From: Arcobacter roscoffensis
Lineage (GTDB): Bacteria; Campylobacterota; Campylobacteria; Campylobacterales; Arcobacteraceae
NCBI RefSeq assembly: GCF_024267655.1
Contig: NZ_CP100595.1
Location: 620,001 to 684,000 of the forward strand
Direction of reading: 5' to 3'
DNA length: 64,000 nucleotides
Shown: positions 1 to 10,003 of the stretch, in pieces
How the letters are laid out: every line of letters starts with the position of its first letter
Numbering within the stretch: the first letter of the stretch is position 1
The notes under the pieces: generated by a model
Told to the model about the DNA's origin: nothing
What the model saw: the letters and a program-made list of their open reading frames with translations, nothing else
Databases searched by the model: none
Position numbers and translations under genes: made by a program

Positions 1-54
1 TTAATCCATAAAAATGAATGGGTTACAATAGTATACAAAAATAAGGAGTCATAG
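1..54 (+). CDS. prmA: C-terminal end of ribosomal protein L11 methyltransferase (partial)
   Basis: An open frame runs from base 1 to a TAG at 52-54 and ends in NEWVTIVYKNKES. PrmA proteins commonly end with a similar aromatic, lysine-rich strand, and prmA sits directly upstream of ftsH in related Campylobacterota. The ftsH ribosome binding site (AAGGAG) lies inside the last codons, so the two genes are probably co-transcribed and translationally coupled. Only 17 residues are visible, so the name rests mostly on context. Confidence 0.6.
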   Translation, partial: LIHKNEWVTIVYKNKES

Positions 55-57
55 TTT

Positions 58-2115
58 ATGAATAATAAACCTCAAAATAACAATAATGGTGGAGATAACA
101 ACAACTTTTTTAATAATAATCCATTATTAGTATTTGTAATTTTTTCAATAGTTACAATTTTTGCTTTCAAAGCAATATTCCCTGAAGATCAAATGAGTGG
201 TTCTTCAAATTCACAAGTTGCAGCATTTGGACAGTCTCAAAACAAAACTGTTCCATACTCTGATTTAAAGCAATTAATTACAACTGGTAAAATTGAATAT
301 GTTGGAATTGGTAATACACAAGTAAAAGCAGTTTCAAAAAATGGTAATCAAGTTATTACTTATACAGCAAGAAGAGTTATTCCTGATGATACTTTAATTC
401 CTAGTTTAGAAAAAAATGGAATTGCATATGGTGGAGTAAATGAAGAGAATGTCTTAGCTGATATTTTATTTGGATGGGTTTTACCTATTTTTATTTTCTT
501 TGCTATTTGGATGTTTATTGCAAAAAGAATGCAAAAATCAATGGGTGGAGGAGGAGGTGGTGGCCTTCTTGGAATTGGTTCATCTAAAAAGATGATTAAT
601 TCAGAAAAACCAAAAGTAAAATTTGAAGATATGGCTGGAAATAAAGAAGCAAAAGAAGAAGTTCAAGAAGTTGTTGATTTCTTATCTGATCCTGAAAGAT
701 ATGTAAAACTTGGAGCTCAGATTCCAAAAGGTGTTTTATTAGTAGGACCTCCAGGTACTGGTAAAACATTACTTGCAAAAGCTGTTGCTGGTGAAGCTGA
801 TGTTGAGTTCTTATCTGTTTCTGGTTCTGCATTTATCGAAATGTTTGTAGGTGTTGGTGCTTCAAGAGTGAGAGATTTATTTGAACAAGCTAAAAAATCA
901 GCTCCTGCAATTATCTTTATTGATGAGATTGACGCAATTGGTAAAAGTAGAGCTAGTGGTGGACCTATGGGTGGAAATGATGAGAGAGAGCAAACATTAA
1001 ACCAGTTATTAGCTGAAATGGATGGTTTCTCAACAGAAGCAGCACCTGTTATTGTATTAGCTGCTACAAATAGACCAGAAGTTTTAGATCCAGCATTATT
1101 AAGACCAGGAAGATTTGATAGACAAGTACTTGTAGATAAGCCTGATTATGAAGGTAGAATTGAAATTCTTAAAGTACATATCAAAGAAGTAAAACTTGGT
1201 AAAAATGTAGATTTAAAAGAAGTTGCAAAAATGACTGCAGGACTTGCAGGTGCAGACTTAGCAAATATTATCAATGAAGCTGCACTTTTAGCAGGTCGTG
1301 CTAAAAAAGAACAAGTTGACCCAAGTGATTTTAAAGAAGCAGTTGAAAGACAAATTGCTGGTTTAGAAAAGAAATCAAGAAGAATTTCTCCAAAAGAAAG
1401 AGAAATTGTAGCTTATCATGAATCTGGTCATGCTTTAATTGCTGAGATTACAAAAGGTGCTAAGAAAGTAAATAAAGTTTCTATTGTGCCAAGAGGTTTA
1501 GCAGCTTTAGGTTATACTTTAAATACTCCAGAAGAGAATAAATACTTAATGCAAAAACATGAATTAATTGCAGAAGTAGATACACTATTAGGTGGTAGAG
1601 CTGCTGAAGAAGTATTTATCAATGAAATTTCAACTGGTGCAGGTAATGACCTTGAAAGAGCTACTGATATTATTAAATCTATGGCATCTGTTTATGGTAT
1701 GAGTGATGTTGCTGGACTTATGGTTTTAGAAAAAAGACAAAATCAGTTCTTAGGTGGACAAACTCAAAAAGACTTCTCTGATGATATGGCAAAAAGTCTT
1801 GATGAGCATGTGAAAAACTTATTGAATGAAAGATATGATGCAGTTCTTGAGTCATTAAGAAATCATAAAGAAGCAATTGAGCAAATGACTGCTGAATTAC
1901 TTGAAATAGAAGTTATTTCAGGTGAGAGAGTAAGAGAAATTATTAAAGAAAATGGTGGTGTGGTTTTTGAAGAAGAAGATTTACACTCAGCACCAATCAA
2001 AGACAATAAAGAATCTGATGAAGCTGAAACTAAGAATGATGAAGATTCAAAAGAAAATGAAACTACAAAAGATACAAAAACTGAAACATCTGAAAATAAA
2101 GATGAAAATAAATAA
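58..2115 (+). CDS. ftsH: ATP-dependent zinc metalloprotease FtsH
   Basis: This is a membrane-anchored AAA+ protease that degrades misassembled membrane proteins and short-lived regulators. The 685 residues begin with an Asn-rich cytoplasmic tip, then a transmembrane segment (about 22-40), a periplasmic domain, and a second transmembrane segment (about 134-154). A Gly-rich linker leads to the AAA+ module with Walker A GPPGTGKT at 230-237, FIDEIDAIG as Walker B, and the second region of homology ending in RPGRFDRQ. The zinc site HESGH is at 454-458. The C-terminal tail of about 50 residues is highly charged (Glu/Lys/Asp) and longer than in many homologues. The start is supported by AAGGAG ten bases upstream. 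A strong hairpin at 2131-2160 ends the unit. Confidence 0.98.
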   Translation: MNNKPQNNNNGGDNNNFFNNNPLLVFVIFSIVTIFAFKAIFPEDQMSGSSNSQVAAFGQSQNKTVPYSDLKQLITTGKIEYVGIGNTQVKAVSKNGNQVITYTARRVIPDDTLIPSLEKNGIAYGGVNEENVLADILFGWVLPIFIFFAIWMFIAKRMQKSMGGGGGGGLLGIGSSKKMINSEKPKVKFEDMAGNKEAKEEVQEVVDFLSDPERYVKLGAQIPKGVLLVGPPGTGKTLLAKAVAGEADVEFLSVSGSAFIEMFVGVGASRVRDLFEQAKKSAPAIIFIDEIDAIGKSRASGGPMGGNDEREQTLNQLLAEMDGFSTEAAPVIVLAATNRPEVLDPALLRPGRFDRQVLVDKPDYEGRIEILKVHIKEVKLGKNVDLKEVAKMTAGLAGADLANIINEAALLAGRAKKEQVDPSDFKEAVERQIAGLEKKSRRISPKEREIVAYHESGHALIAEITKGAKKVNKVSIVPRGLAALGYTLNTPEENKYLMQKHELIAEVDTLLGGRAAEEVFINEISTGAGNDLERATDIIKSMASVYGMSDVAGLMVLEKRQNQFLGGQTQKDFSDDMAKSLDEHVKNLLNERYDAVLESLRNHKEAIEQMTAELLEIEVISGERVREIIKENGGVVFEEEDLHSAPIKDNKESDEAETKNDEDSKENETTKDTKTETSENKDENK

Positions 2116-2130
2116 CTAAATTCTTTTTTT

Positions 2131-2160
2131 ATAAAAAGTAAGCAAATGCTTACTTTTTAT
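2131..2160 (+). terminator. Intrinsic terminator after ftsH
   Basis: A perfect 14-bp inverted repeat (ATAAAAAGTAAGCA and its complement) with a two-base loop follows the ftsH stop codon and ends in a T-rich arm, as expected for a factor-independent terminator. Confidence 0.8.
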
Positions 2161-2173
2161 TTACTATAATATC

Positions 2174-2182
2174 TGCTATAAT
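2174..2182 (+). promoter_or_regulatory. Extended -10 promoter for the signalling operon
   Basis: TGCTATAAT is an extended -10 element lying between the ftsH terminator and the start at 2219. The surrounding region is very A/T-rich and no clear -35 is seen. It is the best candidate promoter for the chain of overlapping signalling genes from 2219 to 9922. Confidence 0.5.
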
Positions 2183-2218
2183 GTAACAAATAATATAATT
2201 TATTAAGCTGGAAAAACT

Positions 2219-3112
2219 ATGAAATTAATTTTCAAAATATTTTTAACTATTTTATTGTTAAATATAAATTTAAATGCAAATGAAAAAAAATATGAATTTA
2301 GTTCAACGTTTGGTTTCTTACAAACTGGAACTATATTAAATAGATTTAAAGATGCAAGGGTTGCTATGAAAGTTTGGCTTGAAGATATAGCATCATCGTA
2401 TGGTGGTGATTTATCTTTAAAGTTTTATGATAGTAATAACACATTATACAAAGACTTTGTTGATCATAGAGTTGATATGATAGTTTTAAATCTGCCTTAC
2501 TATTTTATAAATAGAGAAAAAATTGATAAGGATGCAATAGACTTTTGGTCTATTGCTATGAGTAAAGATAGATATATAAAATACTATTTGATTAGTTCAA
2601 AAAATAGTAAAATCAATAATTTCAATGATATTAAAGGAAAATCCATAAGTATCACTTCAAATGACACAGTTGGAAATATATGGATAGATAAAAAATCTTT
2701 ACAGACTTTTAGAACTTCTTATAAAAATATATTTTCTGAAATTCATCCTGTTCTAAAAGAATCAACTGCACTTTTAAATGTATTTTTTAAAAAAAGAGAT
2801 TTAGCTGTTGTTACTAAAAAAACTTGGGATACAATGGTGGAATTAAATCCATCAATTAAAAATAAAATTAAAATAATTGATGAAACAAAAGAAAATCATC
2901 TTCCTTTTATTGGTTTTTTCTCAAAATATGCAGACAAAAGATCAATTGATGCTTTTTTTGAATTAAGTGCTAATTTAAGAGATTTAAAAGGAAGTAGTCA
3001 GGTTATTGATCTTTTAAAGTTTGAGTCAATTTTTAAAGTAAAAGAAGAGTCTTTGATAGAACTTGAAAATTATTATAAAGAGTATGATATTTTAAAAAAG
3101 AGATATGAATGA
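2219..3112 (+). CDS. PhnD-like periplasmic substrate-binding protein
   Basis: This 297-residue protein has an N-terminal signal peptide (basic MKLIFK, hydrophobic core to about residue 20) and the look of the phosphate/phosphonate ABC-transporter binding-protein family (PhnD/SsuA/transferrin fold). Visible family features are the early FGFLQTG strand, the HRVDMIVLNLPYY segment and a DIKGKSISITSND loop resembling the ligand-binding hinge. No ABC permease or ATPase lies nearby. Instead its last four bases overlap the start of a histidine kinase, so it more likely acts as an extracytoplasmic sensing subunit for that kinase than as a transport component. The ligand cannot be read from the sequence. 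Confidence 0.75.
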   Translation: MKLIFKIFLTILLLNINLNANEKKYEFSSTFGFLQTGTILNRFKDARVAMKVWLEDIASSYGGDLSLKFYDSNNTLYKDFVDHRVDMIVLNLPYYFINREKIDKDAIDFWSIAMSKDRYIKYYLISSKNSKINNFNDIKGKSISITSNDTVGNIWIDKKSLQTFRTSYKNIFSEIHPVLKESTALLNVFFKKRDLAVVTKKTWDTMVELNPSIKNKIKIIDETKENHLPFIGFFSKYADKRSIDAFFELSANLRDLKGSSQVIDLLKFESIFKVKEESLIELENYYKEYDILKKRYE

Positions 3113-4656
3113 ATAGTATTATAACAAAAGTATTTTTACTTATTTTTATTTCTATATTTACTGTTTTAGCAGTATTTTCATACAAAGCAGTAGAACTTCA
3201 AAAACAATCAATTTTAGATAACCTTAAATCACAAGCTAAAAGCATTGCCTCATCTATTACATATGTTAACACCGATTATATGATAATTGATGATGAAATT
3301 AAGTTATTAGAATTCTCTTATAATTATATTCAAACTTCTAAGAATCTACACTCTTTTTCAATCACTAGAAAAAATGGAAATAGCTTAGTTATAACTAAGT
3401 CCAAATGGAGTGTTGAAACTACAATAAATAAAGACTATAACTTTGAAGAAGAATCAAAAATTACTTATTCTAAGTATGCACAAAAGGCTGCTTATTTTTA
3501 TAGATATCCCATTATACTTTCTGGTATTAAATGGGGATGGATTGATTTAGAATTATCTCTTGATGAATATTATAGCAAGCTTGATACTATGTATACACAG
3601 TTTTTTTATTTAGCAATTACCATGGTTGTAGTTGCATTTTTCGCTTCTTTTTTTATTGCAAAGATGGTTAGTAGACCAATTGTAAAATTAGAGGCTATAT
3701 CAGAAAATATTTCAAATGGGGATTTAAGTAAAAGAGCAGAAATTAACTCTTCAGATGAAATTGGAAGATTGACAAAAAGTTTTAATAACATGGTTGATAA
3801 CCTTGAATTATCACAATATAAATTAAAAAAATCTCATGACGAACTAGAACTAAGAGTTTATGAGAGAACAAAAGAGTTAAGAGCTTTAAATGATACTTTG
3901 GAAGATAGGGTAAAAGAGGAGATTTCTAAACAAAAAGAACAAGAGCAAATTTTAATACAACAATCAAAGCTTGCAGCTATGGGTGAGATGATTGGAAATA
4001 TTGCACATCAATGGAGACAGCCTTTAAATGCTTTAGGTTTAGTAATGCAAAATATTCAGTTTTCTTATCAGATGGATGAGCTTGATGATGAATTTATGCA
4101 AAGATCAATTGATAAGGTTAATACTTTAACAAAAAGTATGTCAAAAACTATTGATGATTTTAGAAACTTTTTTAAGCCAACAAAAGAGAAGCTACAATTT
4201 AATTTAAAAGATTTAGTTTTAAAATCAAGCTCTTTAGTTGAGTCTGCATTTAGTCATCATGAAATAAATATAATGCATAAAGATTTTGTTGATATTGATG
4301 TATATGGATTTGATAATGAGTTCTCTCAAACAATTCTTAATGTATTAAACAATGCAAAAGATGCAATTGTTGAAAATAAAATAAGTGATGGTATTGTAAG
4401 CATAACTTTAGATCAAGATGAAAAGTTTGGAAGAGTAATTATTCATGATAATGCTGGCGGTGTTCCAGAAGATATTATTGAAAAAATATTCAATCCATAC
4501 TTTACTACTAAAGAAGAGGGCAAAGGGACAGGAATAGGTCTTTATATGTCTAAAATAATAGTTGAACAAAATATGGATGGGAAATTAGAAGTTAAAAATG
4601 AAGATGATGGAGCTACTTTTACAATTAGTATTCCTTTATTTAAAGGGGAGAAATGA
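3109..4656 (+). CDS. Membrane sensor histidine kinase with HAMP domain
   Basis: The 515-residue protein has two transmembrane segments (about 5-24 and 163-183) flanking a periplasmic region of about 140 residues, then a HAMP domain, a coiled coil, and a HisKA/HATPase core. The phospho-accepting His is H300 in [13 protein letters not shown]. The N box is [10 protein letters not shown], the G1 box HDNAGGVP and the G2 box [10 protein letters not shown]. It starts in an ATGA overlap with the binding-protein gene and ends in an ATGA overlap with a response regulator, so the three proteins are probably made in fixed ratio. The likely partner receivers are encoded at 4653 and 6463. Confidence 0.93.
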   Translation: MNSIITKVFLLIFISIFTVLAVFSYKAVELQKQSILDNLKSQAKSIASSITYVNTDYMIIDDEIKLLEFSYNYIQTSKNLHSFSITRKNGNSLVITKSKWSVETTINKDYNFEEESKITYSKYAQKAAYFYRYPIILSGIKWGWIDLELSLDEYYSKLDTMYTQFFYLAITMVVVAFFASFFIAKMVSRPIVKLEAISENISNGDLSKRAEINSSDEIGRLTKSFNNMVDNLELSQYKLKKSHDELELRVYERTKELRALNDTLEDRVKEEISKQKEQEQILIQQSKLAAMGEMIGNIAHQWRQPLNALGLVMQNIQFSYQMDELDDEFMQRSIDKVNTLTKSMSKTIDDFRNFFKPTKEKLQFNLKDLVLKSSSLVESAFSHHEINIMHKDFVDIDVYGFDNEFSQTILNVLNNAKDAIVENKISDGIVSITLDQDEKFGRVIIHDNAGGVPEDIIEKIFNPYFTTKEEGKGTGIGLYMSKIIVEQNMDGKLEVKNEDDGATFTISIPLFKGEK

Positions 4657-6473
4657 GTGAGATAAAAAAACAGTTAGAGTATCTAAAAGAACTTGTTGTT
4701 TTGTATGTTGAAGATGATGAAAAAATAAGAGAAGAAATAATATTTTTTTTAGAGCGACGAGTTAAAAAGCTAATTGTGGCTTGTGATGGACAAGAAGGAT
4801 TAGAACTTTATAAAGAAAATAATGTTGATTTAATTATCACAGATATTCAAATGCCAAGACTTGATGGTATTAAAATGAGTGAGCAAATAAAAAGTATAAA
4901 TAAAGATGCTAGAATAATTGTAATTACGGCATTTAATGATAGTGATTACTTACTTGACGCTATTAATTTAAATCTGAAGAGTTATCTTACAAAACCCCTT
5001 GATTTGATGAAATTATTGAATAGTATGGTTGATAGTGCAAATGACTTATATCTAAAGAATAAAAATCAAGAACTAATCAATACTTTTGAACAGTATAAAA
5101 GTGTTGTTGATGAAAAAACTATAGTTTCAAAGGCAGATATTAATGGAAAGATCATTTATGCTAACAAGCCATTTGAAGAAATTTCTGGGTTTTCTAGAGA
5201 TGAGATTTTAGGTAAATCTCATAATATTATTAGGCATGAAGACACAAGTGATGAACTTTTTGCTGACTTATGGAAAACTATTTTAAATAAAAAAGTTTGG
5301 ACAGGAAAAATTAAAAATAAAAAGAAAAATGGTGATTATTATATAGTTGATACTATTATAAAACCTATTTTAGATTTAGATGGGAATATTCAAGAATTTA
5401 TAGCTTTAAGAAACGATATAACAGAGCTTGAACGTTCTAAAGAGTACTTTCAAAATGAGAACTACAAAACAACAAAGAGTTTAAAAGAATCAATAAGTAT
5501 TGCAAAAACTTACCAAGAAGCAATTGATAATTCCAATATGATTATAAAAATTGATAAAAATAGAAAGATAAAATCAGTAAATGATGCTTTTTGTAGAGTA
5601 AGTAAATATGAAAAAAGTGATTTAGAAGGTAAAGATTATACTATTTTAAAAAGCCCCGACATTAGCAATAGAGAGTATGAGAATTTTATAAATGAAATGT
5701 TCGATACTTTAGCCGAGGGTAAAACATGGAAAGGAAAAGTTTCAAATATTGGAAAAGATGGTAAAAATTTCCATTGCAATACATATGTAATACCTCTTAA
5801 GAATAATGATGGTGATATTTATGAGTATATGGGGATAAGACATGATATTACAAAAATTGAAAACCTTCATAAAGAGTTGGAAGATACTCAACGAGAATTA
5901 ATATATAGACTTGGAGAGGTTGGAGAAACTAGAAGCAAAGAAACAGGTAATCATGTGAAACGAGTAGCTTTATATTCAAAACTATTAGCTAAAAAATCAG
6001 GTTTAAGTGAAAATGATATAAATAGAATTTATACAGCATCACCTATGCATGATATAGGAAAAATTGGAATTCCCGATAGTATTTTAAACAAGCCAGATAA
6101 ACTAGATGATAATGAGTGGGATATAATGAGAACACATTCTTCATTAGGCTATAATATTTTAAAGAGTTCCTCTAGACCGATTTTACAAGCAGCAGCAATT
6201 ATTTCATTAACTCACCATGAAAAATGGGATGGTACAGGTTATCCAAATGGACTAAAGGGTGATGCTATTCATATATTTGGTAGAATTACAGCCATTGCAG
6301 ATGTTTTTGATGCACTAGGGAGTAAAAGAGTCTATAAGCAAGCTTGGCCTTTAAAAGATATTTTAAGTCTTTTTGATGAGCAAAAAGGAAAGCATTTTGA
6401 CCCAGAACTTATTGAATTATTTATGAGTAACTTGGATGAATTTTTAGAAATAAAAGAGAAATATGAAGACTAA
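4653..6473 (+). CDS. Response regulator: receiver-PAS-PAS-HD-GYP (c-di-GMP phosphodiesterase)
   Basis: The 606-residue protein starts with a CheY-like receiver (acidic pair in YVEDD, phospho-acceptor D64 in ITDIQMP, conserved Lys in LTKPLD). Two PAS domains follow (about 145-260 and 290-410). The C-terminal HD-GYP domain has the HD pair at H466-D467 in MHDIGKIGIPD, then LTHHEKWDGTGYP with GYP at 529-531. Proteins of this family hydrolyse cyclic di-GMP, so phosphorylation by the neighbouring kinase would lower the messenger level. It overlaps the genes on both sides. The diguanylate cyclase at 10004 carries the same type of receiver, giving an opposed pair of output enzymes in one locus. Confidence 0.93.
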   Translation: MSEIKKQLEYLKELVVLYVEDDEKIREEIIFFLERRVKKLIVACDGQEGLELYKENNVDLIITDIQMPRLDGIKMSEQIKSINKDARIIVITAFNDSDYLLDAINLNLKSYLTKPLDLMKLLNSMVDSANDLYLKNKNQELINTFEQYKSVVDEKTIVSKADINGKIIYANKPFEEISGFSRDEILGKSHNIIRHEDTSDELFADLWKTILNKKVWTGKIKNKKKNGDYYIVDTIIKPILDLDGNIQEFIALRNDITELERSKEYFQNENYKTTKSLKESISIAKTYQEAIDNSNMIIKIDKNRKIKSVNDAFCRVSKYEKSDLEGKDYTILKSPDISNREYENFINEMFDTLAEGKTWKGKVSNIGKDGKNFHCNTYVIPLKNNDGDIYEYMGIRHDITKIENLHKELEDTQRELIYRLGEVGETRSKETGNHVKRVALYSKLLAKKSGLSENDINRIYTASPMHDIGKIGIPDSILNKPDKLDDNEWDIMRTHSSLGYNILKSSSRPILQAAAIISLTHHEKWDGTGYPNGLKGDAIHIFGRITAIADVFDALGSKRVYKQAWPLKDILSLFDEQKGKHFDPELIELFMSNLDEFLEIKEKYED

Positions 6474-7365
6474 AATAGAAAAGATTGATAAGAAGCTGTT
6501 TAATAATATAAGTATATTATATGTAGAAGATGATTCTATGACCTCAGATGAAGTCTCTTTTTTCTTTCGTAAATATATAAATAAATTTTATGTTGCAAAA
6601 AATGGAAAAGAGGGTTTAGAGTTATTTAAAGAACATAAACCCGATATGGTTATAACTGATGTTCAAATGCCTATTATGAATGGTCTTACAATGAGTGAAG
6701 AAATACTTAAAATTAGTCCATCCACTCCTATCGCTTTAACAACTGCTTTTAGTGAAGGAAACTATATTTTAAGAGCAATTGAGTTAGGTATAGATAAATA
6801 TATATTAAAGCCAATAAATATAAAAGAGATGTTTGCTGTAATTCAAAAGTCATTAAATCTAAAAACAAAAAAACATTTAGAATATTATGATGAGTATATT
6901 GAATTTATCTTAAATTCAAATCCGACATTTATGTTTATTATGCATAGTGAAAAAATTGAACATGCAAATGATTATTTTTTAGATTTATTAGCTTGTAATG
7001 ATATTCAATCATTTCAAAGTCAAATTAAAAGTTGTGAAGATCTTTTTGAGATAGAAGAACTAAAAGATGAAAATGTTAATTGGATTGAGTATATAAAAAA
7101 TAGTTCTAAAGAACAACATGTTATATCTTTTAAAAATCCTAGTTTCAAAGACTATTTTAATAAACAATTTATTGTAAGCTATAAACATTTTGAGACAATA
7201 AATAAAAGTGTTTTTATCTTTAATAATCTAAATGAAATAAAACTAAATAAAATCAATTCCCTTGCAAAAGAAATTTTAAAAAAGAATACATTAGATAATG
7301 AAAGTTTATTATACTTAGAGCAAATAATTAGCACATCAAATCAAGAGTTAAAAATAAATGAATAG
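6463..7365 (+). CDS. Response regulator with unrecognised C-terminal domain
   Basis: Residues 13-135 form a receiver (YVEDD, phospho-acceptor D66 in ITDVQMP, Lys in ILKPINI), closely similar to the receivers of the two neighbouring regulators. The rest (about 140-300) shows no DNA-binding or enzymatic motif that I recognise. Its SEKIEHANDYFLDLLACND stretch resembles the start of a PAS fold, so it may be a degenerate PAS module. Without an output domain it may relay phosphate between the two kinases of the locus. The gene overlaps its upstream neighbour by 11 bases and its downstream neighbour by 8. Confidence 0.85.
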   Translation: MKTKIEKIDKKLFNNISILYVEDDSMTSDEVSFFFRKYINKFYVAKNGKEGLELFKEHKPDMVITDVQMPIMNGLTMSEEILKISPSTPIALTTAFSEGNYILRAIELGIDKYILKPINIKEMFAVIQKSLNLKTKKHLEYYDEYIEFILNSNPTFMFIMHSEKIEHANDYFLDLLACNDIQSFQSQIKSCEDLFEIEELKDENVNWIEYIKNSSKEQHVISFKNPSFKDYFNKQFIVSYKHFETINKSVFIFNNLNEIKLNKINSLAKEILKKNTLDNESLLYLEQIISTSNQELKINE

Positions 7366-9922
7366 TTTTAGTATAAAAATTAAATTAATTGTAATCTTTA
7401 TTTTAATAAAAATAATTCCCTTATTATTAATATCATATATAGCATATAATGGTGCATTAAAATTGGATGCATATCTTAAAAATAGTACAGATTATGTTTT
7501 TTCTCAAAGTAAAGAAATTATTATGCAAACAGCAGATCAGTCTATTGATGATAGTATTAAGAATTTAGATAAAAAGTCTCAACTCTCTTTAGAAAGGTTA
7601 TCCCTAGAAATATCACAAAAGATTGCTCAGTTTTTATACCAAAGAGATGAAGATTTAATTTTTTTATCAAAATTACCTATAAGTCAAGATATATTGCAAA
7701 AGTTTTATGAAAGTAAAAATAGATATATAATTAGTCATGGTGAATATATTTATGATGATAAATCAAATACTTGGATAAAAAAAAGTAAAAGTAAAGAAAA
7801 AATATCTAAAATAGAAAATATTCTAGAAGATAATACAAGAGAATTTAATTATACAAATTTAAAAGAATTAAATAAAAAACAAATACCTATTTATAAAGAA
7901 ATCTCTTTATTTGATTTAAATGGAGTTGAAAAATATAAAGTCTCTTCAATTAATCAAAACCTACTTGATGTTTCAAAAAAATATAATACCTATATAAACT
8001 CTGAAAACTATTTTAAAGAAATTCATTCATTAAATAAAGGTGAAATTTATGTTTCAAATGTAATTGGAGAATACGTAAAGAGTAATGTTATAGGTACTTT
8101 TACAAAAGAAAAAGCAAATAAGCAGAATTTAGATTTTGACCCAAGTAAACATGCCTATGCTGGAAAAGAAAATCCTTTAGGAAAAAGCTTTGAAGGTATT
8201 GTTAGATTTATTACACCTATTTATGAAAACAGTAAAAAAGTTGCTTATTTGTCTTTAGCTTTAGATCATGAGCATATTATGCAGTTTACAGATACAGTAA
8301 ATCCTACATCTAATCAAGCAGTGCAAGACATAGCTGATGCAAGTGTTGGAAACTATGCTTTTATGTGGGATAATAAAGGAAGAAATATTTCCCATCCAAG
8401 AGATTATTTTATAGTTGGTTTTGATAAACAAACAGGAGAATATGAGAAACCATGGTTAAGCAAAGATCTGGAAAATGAACTTCAAGAATCTAAAAAAGAG
8501 TTTAATGAATTTTTAGGACAATATCCAAGTTTTAATAAGCAGTCATTGAAAAATAAACCTAATATTAAACAATTACTATACGATGGAAATGTAGGATTAG
8601 ATTGTAGATATTTAAATTTTGCTCCTCAGTGTACAGGTTGGATGCAATTGACAGAAGATGGAGGATATGGCTCTTTTTTAATTTATTGGAGTAATGTTTG
8701 GAAACTAACTACAGCTGCATCAATTCCATACTATACAGGACAATACAAAGATACTAAAAGAGGCTTTGGATTTGTAACAATTGGGGCTAATGTAAATGAA
8801 TTCCATGAAGCAGCTAATCAAACAAAAAAGAGTATTGAAGAAATATTAGTTAAGCAAACAAATAGCATGGAAAAAGTTGTAAAAGAGAATGAATTTGAAA
8901 TTATTAAGTTTATTGACTCTTTAATAAACGAATTGACATTTGTTACTATTATTATGATTTTACTTGTAATAATAGTTGCTTTATATTTATCTTCATATAT
9001 AAGTAAGAAAATTGAAAACTTATTGCTTGGAACAAAAATGTTTTCAAACAATGATTTTTCTTATCGAATTGAAGTTACTTCAAACGATGAAATTGGAAAA
9101 CTTGAAAATTCATTTAATGAAATGGCATCTAAGCTTGAAAGAGTTTTAAATGAATATAAAGATTTAAATAAATCTTTAGAGAGTAGAGTAAAAGAAGAGA
9201 TAAAAAAGCAAAGAGAACAGGAGCAATTATTGATTCATCAATCAAAATTAGCTTCAATGGGCGAAATGATTTCTAATATTGCTCACCAATGGAGACAACC
9301 TTTAAATGCATTGAGTTTAGTTATTCAAAATATAAAGTTTGCGTATGAAATGGATGATTTAAATAAAGATTATTTAGATAAATCAGTTAATAAAGCTAAT
9401 CTTTTAACAAGTAATATGTCAAAAACTATAGATGATTTTAGGGATTTTGTAAAACCAAATAAATTAAAAACTGATTTTGATTTACAAACCTCAATTGAAG
9501 AAGCAATTTCTTTAGTAAAGGCTAGTTTTTCAAATAATGAAATTCAAATAGAAAAAGAATTTGATGCTGATGGTTTTAAAATACTTGGATATAAAAATGA
9601 GTTTGAGCAAGCAGTATTAAATATTTTAAACAATTCAAAAGATGCATTAGTTGAAAAAGAAATTGACAATAAAAAAATAATAATAAAAACACAAGTTAAA
9701 AATAATAAATATATAATTAGTTTTTCAGATAATGCAAATGGGATAAGAGAAGAGGTATTAGAAAAAATATTTGAACCCTATTTTACTACTAAAGAAGAAG
9801 GTAAGGGTACAGGTATAGGGCTTTATATGGTAAAAACTATTATTGAGAAAAATATGATGGGTAAAATAAAAGCCTTTAATTATAAGAATGGATTATGCAC
9901 AAAGATAATATTTTACATTTAA
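7358..9922 (+). CDS. dCache-type sensor histidine kinase
   Basis: At 854 residues this is a large membrane kinase. An N-terminal transmembrane helix (about 8-30) precedes an extracytoplasmic region of about 490 residues with Cache-like segments (YKEISLFDLNGVEKYKVSS; FEGIVRFITPIYENSKKVAYLSLALDHEHI). A second helix (about 530-550) leads into HAMP and a coiled coil. The phospho-accepting His is H643 in [13 protein letters not shown], the N box is NILNNSKDAL and the G2 box [10 protein letters not shown]. The kinase core resembles the one at 3109 so closely that a duplication is likely, while the sensor parts differ completely. Cache domains usually bind small extracellular metabolites; the ligand here is unknown. 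Confidence 0.92.
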   Translation: MNSFSIKIKLIVIFILIKIIPLLLISYIAYNGALKLDAYLKNSTDYVFSQSKEIIMQTADQSIDDSIKNLDKKSQLSLERLSLEISQKIAQFLYQRDEDLIFLSKLPISQDILQKFYESKNRYIISHGEYIYDDKSNTWIKKSKSKEKISKIENILEDNTREFNYTNLKELNKKQIPIYKEISLFDLNGVEKYKVSSINQNLLDVSKKYNTYINSENYFKEIHSLNKGEIYVSNVIGEYVKSNVIGTFTKEKANKQNLDFDPSKHAYAGKENPLGKSFEGIVRFITPIYENSKKVAYLSLALDHEHIMQFTDTVNPTSNQAVQDIADASVGNYAFMWDNKGRNISHPRDYFIVGFDKQTGEYEKPWLSKDLENELQESKKEFNEFLGQYPSFNKQSLKNKPNIKQLLYDGNVGLDCRYLNFAPQCTGWMQLTEDGGYGSFLIYWSNVWKLTTAASIPYYTGQYKDTKRGFGFVTIGANVNEFHEAANQTKKSIEEILVKQTNSMEKVVKENEFEIIKFIDSLINELTFVTIIMILLVIIVALYLSSYISKKIENLLLGTKMFSNNDFSYRIEVTSNDEIGKLENSFNEMASKLERVLNEYKDLNKSLESRVKEEIKKQREQEQLLIHQSKLASMGEMISNIAHQWRQPLNALSLVIQNIKFAYEMDDLNKDYLDKSVNKANLLTSNMSKTIDDFRDFVKPNKLKTDFDLQTSIEEAISLVKASFSNNEIQIEKEFDADGFKILGYKNEFEQAVLNILNNSKDALVEKEIDNKKIIIKTQVKNNKYIISFSDNANGIREEVLEKIFEPYFTTKEEGKGTGIGLYMVKTIIEKNMMGKIKAFNYKNGLCTKIIFYI

Positions 9923-10003
9923 GCATTGAAATAGTATAAATATATATAACTTTAATATTATTAATGATAAAATAAAAAAAATAACTAGGTATAACGAAAA
10001 ATA

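Noticed and set aside
596..832. Minus-strand frame of 78 residues inside ftsH
   Set aside because: It is Leu/Gln-rich low-complexity translation of the antisense strand of a conserved gene and has no ribosome binding site. Similar antisense frames inside other genes (for example 13335-13589, 38678-39148, 53308-53511) were dropped for the same reason.
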